Position numbers and translations under genes: made by a program. Positions 6,549 to 14,584 of a stretch of 24,219 nucleotides of DNA are shown one piece after another. The notes under the pieces are model-generated. The model had not been told where the DNA came from, did not search any database, and worked only from the letters and a program-made list of their open reading frames with translations. Source of the stretch: Ignavibacteria bacterium UBA7675 (GTDB lineage Bacteria > Bacteroidota > Ignavibacteria > Kapaibacteriales > UB7675); contig DLHF01000081.1 in assembly GCA_002483085.1 (NCBI GenBank), positions 1 to 24,219 on the forward strand, in the 5' to 3' direction. The first letter of the stretch is position 1. Every line of letters begins with the position of its first letter.

Positions 6549-7469
6549 ATGGTAAATCGCGTTATTGAACTACGTAAGGTGCGTTCGCTCGATCAGGTAT
6601 TGAGCACCGCCTTCTTGCTCTTGCGAAGCGAATTCAAATCTCTTTTGAAAAGCCTGCTCATTATTGCAGGCCCGTGGATGCTTGCTATCGGGCTCTCAGC
6701 AGGTGTATTCTGGATGTCCGGCAATATTTTTTCCGATATCGGCCTCTCATTCATCGCACCGGCTATCATTCTGCTCATCAGTTTTGTAGCTGCCCTCTTT
6801 CTGATTACCACACCCTATGCCTTTGTCGTCCTATACGTGCGTGCAGGCGGCGTAGCACCCTCTCTTGGGGAAGTATGGCACAAAACATTGAAATCGCTGC
6901 CACGCATGTTAGGTACGGTAGTCGCTCTCATAGTGATTTCTTGGCTGCTACAGTTTTCGCTGTTGGCAATAGCTGGTATCGGCTTTGGATTTCTTCTAAA
7001 CAGCCTTGTTTTTGCACTGCTGTTTGGCTTTGCGCTGCTGGCTTTTCTCGCCTACTTTGTCGTGCATTTCACCTTCATCTTCATCATACGAATGCAGGAA
7101 CCTGTCGGCCTGCTCGACTCTATTGGCAGGAGCTTCGATCTGGTAAGAGGATACTGGTGGCAAACATTTGGCGTCCTTTTTCTTACATATATCATGCTGG
7201 TGATCATAACCTATGCAACTGCGATTCTGCCCTATTTGGCAATAGCTATACAGGATTCATTTACGCCCAACAGCAATTCCGGAGCGCTCTCTATTGTTCT
7301 TGGCATCGCATGGGCTGCACTGTCGCTTTTTGTCTTTTTGGTGGCTTTTACCCTGTTCAACATCGTCATAGCTGTACAGTATTACAATCTCGTAGAGAGA
7401 AAAGAAGCGCCGGGCCTGCACGAGCGTATAGACAAGCTCGACAGCAATATGCCAGAAATGCCCCAGTAG
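6549..7469 (+). CDS. Multi-pass membrane protein, tandem paralogue 2
   Basis: This 306-residue protein is the middle member of the three-gene array. Hydrophobic segments lie at about 33-54, 65-97, 119-146, 149-180, 204-232 and 248-276. The shared signatures are clear: ELRKVRSLDQVLSTAFLLLR at the start, RMQEPVGLLDSIGRSFDLVR followed by GYWWQTFGVLFL (181-212), and FNIVIAVQYYNLVERKEAPG near the end. It resembles paralogue 3 more closely than paralogue 1. There is no obvious Shine-Dalgarno sequence before ATG 6549, and the gap from the previous gene is 44 nt, so it is probably in the same transcript. The charged N-terminal RSxDQ motif and the QYYNLVE tail are probably the functional ends; no enzyme motif is seen. 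Confidence 0.82.
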   Translation: MVNRVIELRKVRSLDQVLSTAFLLLRSEFKSLLKSLLIIAGPWMLAIGLSAGVFWMSGNIFSDIGLSFIAPAIILLISFVAALFLITTPYAFVVLYVRAGGVAPSLGEVWHKTLKSLPRMLGTVVALIVISWLLQFSLLAIAGIGFGFLLNSLVFALLFGFALLAFLAYFVVHFTFIFIIRMQEPVGLLDSIGRSFDLVRGYWWQTFGVLFLTYIMLVIITYATAILPYLAIAIQDSFTPNSNSGALSIVLGIAWAALSLFVFLVAFTLFNIVIAVQYYNLVERKEAPGLHERIDKLDSNMPEMPQ

Positions 7470-7554
7470 AAGCACTTGGCAGAAAAATGATATTCGTGTA
7501 TCTTACGATAATGTACTGCTCATCTCCATCATATTCATCCCGAAAGGTTCTGCG

Positions 7555-8511
7555 ATGGAAAACCGCATTTTTGAAGTCCGACAGGTGCGCTCGTTCGACC
7601 AGATACTGAGCGCAACCTTTACTTTTCTGCGCATAGTATTCAAGCCGTTCTTCAAGAGCTTGATTGTGATTGCAGGCCCGGTCTTGTTAGTAACGGGTGT
7701 CATCTACGGCCTGGCATACAGCTCGTTGATAAATATGATGGGTCATATGCCACAATTCGATGCCAACGATATAAACAGCATCTTATTACTCTATGTCCAG
7801 TTTGGGATAGTTTTTATTCTTGCAATGATAGCAGCGCTACTGGCATGGACCGCTTCTAATTCATTTATTATTCTCTACACCGACTCGCGAGGTATTGCGC
7901 CCACACTCGGCGAAGTCTGGCGCCGCACCCGGCAATCGCTATTGCGTGTCATAGGCACAGGACTTGCGCTATGGCTGATGAGCGCAACAGCCTTTGGAAT
8001 CTTGATAGTAATAGGAGTACTGATGAGCGGCGACCGCCCGTCCATTCTATTTATATTGTTAATAGCATTTGTTATCATTCCCTTCAGTATCTATGCATCA
8101 GTGAGTTTGTCCCCTATCTTCTTTATGCGTATGCAGGAGCCTATCGGCCTGTTCGAGGCAATTGGAAGATGCTTTAAACTGATACGCGGATACTGGTGGC
8201 AGACATTTGGCATTCTATTCCTGATGTATATTATCACAATAGCTATTTCCTATGGTATGGCTATTCCACAGTTTATCCTGATAGGCATACGAGCAGCAGT
8301 GGCAGATGAATCAGCCGGCCCCCTCATCAGCATCTTATTAGTAGTATTTACAGCACTAACATTTATCGCCTCTCAGTTTATCTCATCGTCCCTGTTCAAT
8401 GTGGCAGTTGCCCTGCAATACTACAATCTTGTAGAACGCAAAGAGGCTGTTGGCTTGCGTGGGCGTGTGCAAGACTTGGAGCAGCCGGGCTCACCGGAAG
8501 GAGCTGCGTAA
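7555..8511 (+). CDS. Multi-pass membrane protein, tandem paralogue 3
   Basis: This 318-residue protein is the third tandem paralogue: EVRQVRSFDQILSATFTFLR (7-26), RMQEPIGLFEAIGRCFKLIR then GYWWQTFGILFL (192-223), and FNVAVALQYYNLVERKEAVG (281-300). Hydrophobic segments lie at about 33-53, 76-108, 130-156, 163-187, 213-244 and 256-280. GAAAGG at 7542-7547 supports ATG 7555. The gap to paralogue 2 is 85 nt. Near its stop, the GGAAGGAG (8496-8503) that would serve the DUF4129 gene lies inside its coding end. As with its relatives, no function is known; the tight cluster suggests the three products assemble with SpoIIM and DUF4129 proteins in the inner membrane. Confidence 0.82.
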   Translation: MENRIFEVRQVRSFDQILSATFTFLRIVFKPFFKSLIVIAGPVLLVTGVIYGLAYSSLINMMGHMPQFDANDINSILLLYVQFGIVFILAMIAALLAWTASNSFIILYTDSRGIAPTLGEVWRRTRQSLLRVIGTGLALWLMSATAFGILIVIGVLMSGDRPSILFILLIAFVIIPFSIYASVSLSPIFFMRMQEPIGLFEAIGRCFKLIRGYWWQTFGILFLMYIITIAISYGMAIPQFILIGIRAAVADESAGPLISILLVVFTALTFIASQFISSSLFNVAVALQYYNLVERKEAVGLRGRVQDLEQPGSPEGAA

Positions 8512-8515
8512 ACCG

Positions 8516-9307
8516 ATGCTCCGACGGCTTATTATTTTCACTCTCTTTCTCGTGTTCATGCCGCTGTGTGCCCAGCTCAGTACGGCAGTGTACGCTTCTG
8601 GCAATTCTACATCGAAGCAGGCCGAACAGGCGGCAGCCGATACTGTGCATACAGCGCCGCAGGTTGTGCAGTACGACAGCTCGGCCATTGGACCTCGCAG
8701 TGCCGAAGATGCTCTTCAGAAGTTCCGTAATGACCCCGATTTTGCCTACGACCGCACTGTTTCTATCAATCCTACGCTGTGGGAACAGTTCCTTGGCTGG
8801 CTCGGCTGGCTGATAAGGTCGCTGTTGCCGAAGGAAAATTCATTGCTATCGCGCTTCTGGGAAATCTTTTTCTACGTGTTCGTTGGAGCTGTGCTCGTGT
8901 ATGCGATATTCAGGCTCACAGGCACGTCGTTCGGCGGCTTGTTCGGTAGAGCTGGCAAGCGCGTTGTAGAAACAGAGATGCTCGAAGAAAATATACATGA
9001 ACTTGATTTCAACAAGCTGATCGACGAAGCAGCGCAGCAGCAGCAATACCGCAAAGCGCTGCGGCTTCTGTACCTGCGCTCGCTCAAAGAGCTTTCCGAT
9101 AGCCACTACATTCAGTGGTCCATCGACAAAACAAACCGCGAATACTTGGCAGAACTGCCCTCTGGCGAACTACGCAAAAGCTTCGGACAGCTAACACTAC
9201 TATTTGAATATATCTGGTATGGCGATTTTCCTGTGGATCGGTCGTTGTTCGACCGCTCACACGAGCTTTTCCGCAATTTCAGCACCAGCACTACACGGCA
9301 CGTATGA
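8516..9307 (+). CDS. DUF4129 domain membrane protein
   Basis: This 263-residue protein has an N-terminal signal or anchor (MLRRLIIFTLFLVFMPLCAQ), an extracytoplasmic stretch to about 110 including LWEQFLGWLGWLIRSLLP, a membrane segment at about 115-133 (FWEIFFYVFVGAVLVYAIF), and the cytoplasmic DUF4129 domain at about 160-255, with YRKALRLLYLRSLKELSDS and TNREYLAEL...EYIWYGDFPV as its usual landmarks. The frame is open from 8450 within the previous gene, but ATG 8516 follows a GGAAGGAG (12 nt spacing) and starts a proper signal sequence. It overlaps the next gene by 4 nt (ATGA). DUF4129 proteins recur with MoxR, DUF58 and sometimes transglutaminase genes; the biochemical role is unknown. Confidence 0.88.
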   Translation: MLRRLIIFTLFLVFMPLCAQLSTAVYASGNSTSKQAEQAAADTVHTAPQVVQYDSSAIGPRSAEDALQKFRNDPDFAYDRTVSINPTLWEQFLGWLGWLIRSLLPKENSLLSRFWEIFFYVFVGAVLVYAIFRLTGTSFGGLFGRAGKRVVETEMLEENIHELDFNKLIDEAAQQQQYRKALRLLYLRSLKELSDSHYIQWSIDKTNREYLAELPSGELRKSFGQLTLLFEYIWYGDFPVDRSLFDRSHELFRNFSTSTTRHV

Positions 9308-10485
9308 AAAAAAACATCCTCTATTTTACTCCGCTTGTGCTGGCTTTGGTACTGTACGTTGTTGTGGAACTCGTCCGCCCCAAGCCTATCGACTGGACAC
9401 CGACCTACGCAAGGGAAGACAAAATTCCCTTTGGCACCTATATCATGTACAAGCTGCTGCCCGATATTTTTCCCGGCCAGCCTGTGGTGCCTATTGATGT
9501 TACAATCTACGAAACGATGCAGAACGCGGCGGCCTACAATGGCAGCAACTATGTATTTGTCAACCAAAGATTTGCTCTTGATTCGTCCGATGTGCATGCG
9601 CTATTAGAGTATGTATCCGATGGTGGTCGCGCTTTTATCTCCGCCGAAAATATTGCGTCCCCGCTTTCCGATTCGCTCGGCTTCGAGATGGATTACCAAT
9701 TCTCTATCCAAGATTCTATACTCGCAATACGCATGATAACACCAGCGCTCAGCGGTAGGGAGAATATCATGCAGCTCAATAACATGCACATGCGGAGCTT
9801 CTTCTCATCGTTCGACACAGCGACAACCATCGTACTCGGCATGGACCAGAACGACAAGGTGAATTTCATTAAAATCCCGTATGGCGATGGGGAGTTTTAC
9901 CTGCACAGTGTGCCCAAAGCCTTTACCAACTACGCCATTGTACACGACGACAGCCGCTATGTGTCGGGCGCTCTGTCCTATCTTCCCGTCCGCAAAACGC
10001 TGTGGGACGAACACTACAAGGAAGGAAAACAAGAGAACCAATCGTTGCTGCGCTATATATTCTCCAACCGGTCGCTGCAATGGGCGTGGCGCCTCGGCAT
10101 AGTCGTCGTTGTGCTCTTTATGCTCTTTGAAGCACGGCGGCGGCAGCGTATCATCCCAATCGTACAACCACCGGCGAATGCTACGTTGGACTTCGTAACA
10201 ACTGTCGGAAAGCTGTACTTCCAGCACGGCGATCTCCGCAATATCGCCGATAAAAAAATCACGTACTTCCTCGACTACTTGCGCACGCGCCTGAATGTAC
10301 CGACATTTCGCCTCGACAATCAGTTTGTGGAATTGGCGGCGGGAAAATCGGGCATACCGGAACAGGAAATTCGCAGGACAATCGACATAATCCGCTTAGT
10401 GCAGAGCAAAACTGCAATCAGCGACCGGGAGCTTCTGATGCTACACGAACACATAGAAAATTTTTACAAAAAAAGCGCCCGATAG
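9304..10485 (+). CDS. DUF4350 domain protein
   Basis: This 393-residue protein has an N-terminal membrane segment (about 6-22), an extracytoplasmic domain at about 35-230 with the DUF4350 pattern PFGTYIMYKLLPDIFPG...YVFVNQRFALD...LLEYVSDGGRAFISAEN (a fold related to class-I amidotransferase-like domains, without catalytic residues that I can identify), a second membrane segment at about 262-275 (WRLGIVVVVLFMLFEARRR), and a cytoplasmic tail with the conserved FVTTVGKLYFQHGDLRNIADKK. Start and stop of the neighbours overlap (ATGA), so it is translationally coupled to the DUF4129 gene. It is expected to act with the downstream MoxR and DUF58 proteins; its function is otherwise unknown. Confidence 0.87.
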   Translation: MKKNILYFTPLVLALVLYVVVELVRPKPIDWTPTYAREDKIPFGTYIMYKLLPDIFPGQPVVPIDVTIYETMQNAAAYNGSNYVFVNQRFALDSSDVHALLEYVSDGGRAFISAENIASPLSDSLGFEMDYQFSIQDSILAIRMITPALSGRENIMQLNNMHMRSFFSSFDTATTIVLGMDQNDKVNFIKIPYGDGEFYLHSVPKAFTNYAIVHDDSRYVSGALSYLPVRKTLWDEHYKEGKQENQSLLRYIFSNRSLQWAWRLGIVVVVLFMLFEARRRQRIIPIVQPPANATLDFVTTVGKLYFQHGDLRNIADKKITYFLDYLRTRLNVPTFRLDNQFVELAAGKSGIPEQEIRRTIDIIRLVQSKTAISDRELLMLHEHIENFYKKSAR

Positions 10486-10555
10486 CTCTCTGGCAGGTAC
10501 AACCTGCGAAGCCGAAACGCGCTAATGATTTGAGCACTCAATTTTGTTGTTAACA

Positions 10556-11551
10556 ATGGAATCTCAATCGCAACACGAGCAACAATTGTTCTCTACACGG
10601 TCGGATCTTTCGGGGCTTAACCGCGCCGTGGAAAGCATCCGCAATGAGATAGGCAAAGTCATTATTGGCCAACAGCACATGGTCGACTTGCTTATCGCCG
10701 CTGTTCTGGCCGATGGTCATGTGCTGATAGAAGGCGTGCCGGGCGTGGCAAAAACACTGACCGCAAGGCTTGTAGCACGCACGATGTCGGTGGATTTTTC
10801 CCGCCTTCAGTTCACGCCCGACCTCATGCCCTCCGACGTTATCGGCACATCAATCTTCAATCCAAAAACGACGGACTTTGAATTCCGCCAGGGGCCGGTG
10901 TTTGCCAATATCGTGCTCATCGACGAAATCAACCGCGCCCCTGCCAAAACACAGTCGGCGCTGTTTGAAGTAATGGAAGAACGGCAGATCACCGTCGACG
11001 GTACAACCTACCCGATGGCTCCGCCTTTCCTTGTTATTGCTACGCAAAACCCCATAGAGCAGGAAGGAACATACCGCCTGCCAGAAGCCCAACTCGACCG
11101 ATTCTTGTTCAAAATAGAAGTGCGCTATCCGACGCAGGAAGAAGAAGTGAGAATTATTGCCGGGCATCACGAAAAGAAACATCTTCGGCGCGTCGACGAT
11201 ATTGTTGCAGTCCTGACTGCCGACGATATTGCGAACTACCGCCGCCAAGTGGAGCACCTGCACGTGGACAACAACTTGATGCAGTACATCGCGCACATTG
11301 TTCATAAAACACGCGGCCATAGCTCCTTGTACCTCGGCGCATCGCCCCGTGCTTCGATTGCCATTCTGATGGGAGCAAAAGCATTTGCCGCTATGCGCGG
11401 ACGCGACTTTGTAACGCCTGAAGACATCAAGGACATTGCCAAGCCAGTGTTGCGCCATCGCATCCTGCTCACACCCGATAAAGAAATGGAAGGAGCACGC
11501 CCGGACGACATTATTCAGACCATTATCGATGGTATTGAAGTTCCCCGGTAG
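10556..11551 (+). CDS. MoxR-family AAA+ ATPase
   Basis: This 331-residue AAA+ protein has all family motifs: the lead-in IGQQHMVDLLIAAVLADGHV, Walker A GVPGVAKT (60-67), the MoxR insert region RLQFTPDLMPSDVIGT, Walker B VLIDEINRAP, sensor 1 FLVIATQNPIEQEGTYRLPE, arginine-finger region EAQLDRF, and sensor 2 in GASPRASIAI. MoxR ATPases act as chaperone-like motors that mature or activate partner proteins, typically with a vWA-type partner, here the DUF58 protein encoded next. A TTG at 10544 is also in frame, but ATG 10556 is preferred; neither has a good Shine-Dalgarno sequence. The gap from the DUF4350 gene is 70 nt, so transcription is probably shared. The family call is very secure; the client is unknown. 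Confidence 0.95.
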   Translation: MESQSQHEQQLFSTRSDLSGLNRAVESIRNEIGKVIIGQQHMVDLLIAAVLADGHVLIEGVPGVAKTLTARLVARTMSVDFSRLQFTPDLMPSDVIGTSIFNPKTTDFEFRQGPVFANIVLIDEINRAPAKTQSALFEVMEERQITVDGTTYPMAPPFLVIATQNPIEQEGTYRLPEAQLDRFLFKIEVRYPTQEEEVRIIAGHHEKKHLRRVDDIVAVLTADDIANYRRQVEHLHVDNNLMQYIAHIVHKTRGHSSLYLGASPRASIAILMGAKAFAAMRGRDFVTPEDIKDIAKPVLRHRILLTPDKEMEGARPDDIIQTIIDGIEVPR

Positions 11552-11620
11552 TGTGTTCGCGACTCACGCTGTAGGCTGCAATAGCCAATGGCATTTTCAT
11601 ACCAGCATCCCAAACTTCTG

Positions 11621-12951
11621 TGAAACTGCTGAAGAGCCTTTACCTCAATACACGCCTGTTTCTGGCACTTGGCGCCATCGCGCTCCTGTTTGCTGTGAGC
11701 TATCTCTACCCAGTGCTCTTTCCTCTGGCGCAGGCACTGCTCGCAGGTACTGTCTTTGTTCTGCTCGCAGATATACTCCTCGTGTACCGCCTGCACAACG
11801 GCGTCTTTGCACGGCGAGAAGCAACGGACAAACTCTCTAACGGCGACCAAAATCCGATAGATGTGTACGTAGAAAATCGTTATTTTTTTACGGCACACAT
11901 CAGCGTGATCGACGAGCTGCCATTCCAGTTTCAAATACGCGATTTCCATGTGGACCTGCCCGTACCATCGGGAGCTACGCGGGCATTCCGCTACAACCTG
12001 CGGCCTGTAGAGCGCGGCGAGTACCACTTTGGCGCACTTAATGTGTTTGTGTCCAGTCCAGTTGGCCTGGTATCTCGCCGTTACAGATTTGAGCAGAACC
12101 GCATGTTGCCTGTGTACCCGTCGTTTCTGCAAATGCGCGCCTACGAGCTGTACGCAGTGTCCAACCGGCTTACGGAATTTGGTATTAAAAAAATACGGCG
12201 CCTCGGGCACACGATGGAATTCGACCAGATACGAGACTACGTGCCGGGCGACGACGTGCGTACCATCAACTGGAAAGCAACGGCGCGCACCAGCGATCTG
12301 ATGGTAAACCAGTATCAGGACGAACGCTCGCAGCAGGTGTACAGTATTATCGACATGGGGCGGGTGATGAAAATGCCGTTCGAGGGCATGACTCTGCTCG
12401 ACTACGCAGTGAACGCCAGCCTTGTCGTTTCTAATATCGCGATACGCAAGCAGGACAAAGCGGGGCTGATTACCTTTACCGAAAAGATGGGAGCGCTGCT
12501 ACCGGCAGAGCGCAAGGCTTCGCAGATCAGCCGAATTATGGAAGTGCTCTACAACCAGCAAACGCGTTTTTTAGAATCGAACTACGCGCTGCTGCACGCT
12601 ACGATTGTGCGCAAGATTACGCAGCGAAGCATGCTGCTGCTCTACACGAATTTCGAGACTCTATCAGCGCTCGAACGCCAGCTTCCCTATCTGCGCGCTA
12701 TAGCCCGGCGCCACCTGCTCGTAGTTGTGTTTTTCGAAAACACAGAACTGCGCCAATTGCTCGAACGGCCAGCATCTTCCACCGAAGATATTACGATCAA
12801 AACTATTGCTGAAAAGTTTGCCTACGAAAAGCGCCTGATTGTAAAAGAATTAGAAAAGCACGGTATTCACGCCATTCTTACGACGCCCCAAAAACTAACG
12901 GTGAACTCGATCAACAAATATTTAGAGATCAAGGCAAGAGGGCTGATATAA
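11621..12951 (+). CDS. DUF58 (vWA-like) membrane protein
   Basis: This 443-residue protein has two N-terminal membrane segments (about 13-30 and 35-56), an extracytoplasmic or linker region with EYHFGALNVFVSSPVGLVSRR (134-154), and the DUF58 core GDDVRTINWKATART (210-224). It continues into a vWA-like domain beginning VYSIIDMGRVM (240-250). The MIDAS-like DxSxS is degenerate here (D-M-G-R-V), so metal binding may be weak or absent. DUF58 proteins are the usual partners of MoxR ATPases. The start is a GTG codon; the start coordinate is accurate to within one base. The gap after moxR is 69 nt. It is the last recognisable member of the SpoIIM cluster; a copy of the dispersed repeat lies just downstream. 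Confidence 0.9.
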
Positions 12952-12973
12952 CCCCGAAAGCGAAAGCCCTAAG

Positions 12974-13049
12974 CGCGGCGAAGGACGGGCAACCACGCAA
13001 CGGGCGTGCCGCGCGGTGCAGAGGCAGAAAGGAAGGCCGGAGACAGAAG
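12974..13049 (+). repeat. Dispersed GC-rich 3'-flank repeat, copy B
   Basis: The core GCGCGGTGCAGAG (13011-13023) is preceded by CGGGCGTGCC and CACGC, matching the core block of copies A and D with a few changes. It is followed by GGAAGGCCGGAGACAGAAG (13031-13049), found exactly, on the opposite strand, in copy E (20208-20226). It lies just 3' of the DUF58 gene, in the same orientation. The long in-frame extension upstream of the hydrolase start reads through it and is probably not coding. Confidence 0.75.
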
Positions 13050-13206
13050 CGCACAACTCTCGCTCATTATTCTGGCTCCCATCTTTGGCTTGTCTGGCTT
13101 TAGTCGCACTTTCTCTTTGCATAGTAACAGCCTGTATCGTACTTTTTCGTTCTTACTTGTGCCCCGCGCAGCACGTGCGGTTTTCCCATTTCTACAGAAC
13201 ACTTCT

Positions 13207-13938
13207 ATGAACAGAGAAATTCATTCCTGGTGGAGTCCGAACCTCAATAAGACAATGGAAATCGTCGTGTACGGCCATTATGGTTTTGCGCTGCTCATGT
13301 TTCCTACAGCCGCAGCGGACTATTTAGAATACGAGCGTTTCCAGCTTATCGACAGCATCAAGCCTATGATAGAGCAGGGCAAAGTGAAAGCGTTTTCTAT
13401 CAATAGCATCAACAGCGAAAGCTGGCTCAATAGCTCGATGAACCCGCGCGACAAGGCAATACGCCACCAGCAGTACAACCGCTACATCGCCGAGGAAGTA
13501 ATTCCCTTCATCTACACGCATTCCGGCGGCAAGCTACCAGTTATTACTACTGGCGCTTCGCTCGGCGCACTCCACGCGGCCAACACGCTGTTTCGCCGCC
13601 CAGACCTCGTCGATGGCACCATTGCCATGAGCGGTGTGTACGACCTGAAAAGCTACTCCAAGGGCTACTACGACGAAGACTGCTATTTCAACTCGCCGAT
13701 GGACTACTTGCCCAACCTCGACGACGGCCAGACGCTGGAGCATCTGCGCTCGAAGCAGCACATCCACTTTCTGAGCGGACAGGGCTCCTACGAAAGCCCG
13801 GCGGCTTCGCTCCGCATCTCATCAGTATTACAGGACAAGGGCATACCGCACACGGTCGACCTGTGGGGTTACGACATGAGCCACGACTGGCCTACTTGGC
13901 GCGCCATGCTGCCGTATTACCTCGCAGAAAAATTCTAA
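13207..13938 (+). CDS. Alpha/beta hydrolase, esterase-like
   Basis: This 243-residue protein is of the putative esterase (PF00756, esterase D-like) type. The nucleophile elbow is TTGASLGALHA with Ser118 as the likely nucleophile, the catalytic histidine is His226 in GYDMSHDWPTWR, and the acid may be in QGSYESP (Glu196), which is unusual enough to leave open. ELF-type features such as RYIAEEVIPFIYTH and MSGVYDLKSY are typical. There is no signal peptide, so it is probably cytoplasmic. The frame is open from 13006, but the upstream part crosses repeat copy B and adds an unrelated stretch; the family start is MNREIHSWW at 13207. The substrate is unknown. It lies between two repeat copies and is probably transcribed alone or by read-through from the DUF58 gene. 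Confidence 0.85.
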   Translation: MNREIHSWWSPNLNKTMEIVVYGHYGFALLMFPTAAADYLEYERFQLIDSIKPMIEQGKVKAFSINSINSESWLNSSMNPRDKAIRHQQYNRYIAEEVIPFIYTHSGGKLPVITTGASLGALHAANTLFRRPDLVDGTIAMSGVYDLKSYSKGYYDEDCYFNSPMDYLPNLDDGQTLEHLRSKQHIHFLSGQGSYESPAASLRISSVLQDKGIPHTVDLWGYDMSHDWPTWRAMLPYYLAEKF

Positions 13939-13949
13939 ATGCTATGATG

Positions 13950-14050
13950 GGCACGGGCGTCTTCGCGGCGCCCGGCTCGCCGCTGTCACCGGTCGCAATT
14001 GCGGAGCGTGAAGTTCACGCGCTCTGCGCCACACCCCCTCGCGCATTCTT
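13950..14050 (+). repeat. Dispersed GC-rich 3'-flank repeat, copy C (rearranged)
   Basis: It starts 11 nt after the hydrolase stop with GGCACGGGCGTC (13950-13961) and has CGCTGTCACCGGTCGCAA (13981-13998), identical to copy A. It then carries the dyad GCGTGAA-G-TTCACGC, and GCTCTGCGCCACACCCC, which reads like the core block in reverse orientation. So the second half seems inverted relative to copies A and D. Confidence 0.7.
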
Positions 14051-14584
14051 CCGGCTCTACATCTCCCAATCTTTCTGTATTCTGATAGCTACCACTGTGT
14101 AAGAGAAACACCGACACAGACTTCGCGCTGCACGGCACTTCATCACAGTTTTTTTCTTTTTTCCCCAGAACACGCCGCAGAAGCCCCCAAAAACGAGAAG
14201 AGAAACCGCGCTCATCGCATTTTCACTCTCCTCATAGCCTGCCAAATTCAGTGTTTGCCCTACAAAAAAGCACAGTAATCCTGGTATAATTTACCAATAG
14301 TCAATACTGATAATAATCAGCCACAAGGCGTTTTGCCTTGCTGCCAGCTATGGCGATAGTGAGTACGGCAGAAGAGTTGAGCTACTATATAATTCACTAT
14401 ACCGGGCCACACAGCTATTACTGTACAGCGGTAGGCGCCAATAGTAACGGAGGTTTCATGACATAGTCCACGGCTGTAGAACTGCCATCAATACCGGCAC
14501 CCCTTGCACTCGCGCCGACAGGCAGGAGCTTGAGAACAGTATTTATTTTCCATTCCAGTATGTACTTAATCACGGAGGTTTACA
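14051..14584. other. Intergenic region upstream of the 894-aa T9SS protein
   Basis: No gene is supported. The stretch holds a hairpin CAAGGC-GTTTT-GCCTTG (14324-14340), a TATAAT near 14285 without a well-spaced upstream box, and two ribosome-binding-like ACGGAGGTTT sites described separately. It probably contains the promoter and a leader of up to 300 nt for the next gene, but I cannot fix the promoter. Confidence 0.45.
14447..14466 (+). other. Upstream mini-ORF with strong ribosome binding site
   Basis: ACGGAGGTTT (14447-14456) is followed by ATG ACA TAG (14458-14466). The same ten bases recur at 14572-14581 in front of the real gene start (14585), 125 bp downstream. It would encode only Met-Thr. 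It may be a partial duplication of the gene's start region or a leader mini-ORF; both are inference. Confidence 0.4.

Noticed and set aside
6674..7609. 311-codon open frame overlapping membrane paralogue 2
   Set aside because: It is out of frame with a protein that has clear paralogues on both sides; composition (many Cys, His, Arg) is typical of a shifted reading.
13006..13206. Upstream 67-codon extension of the hydrolase frame
   Set aside because: It reads through the dispersed repeat copy B and a low-similarity hydrophobic stretch, while the hydrolase fold starts at 13207.
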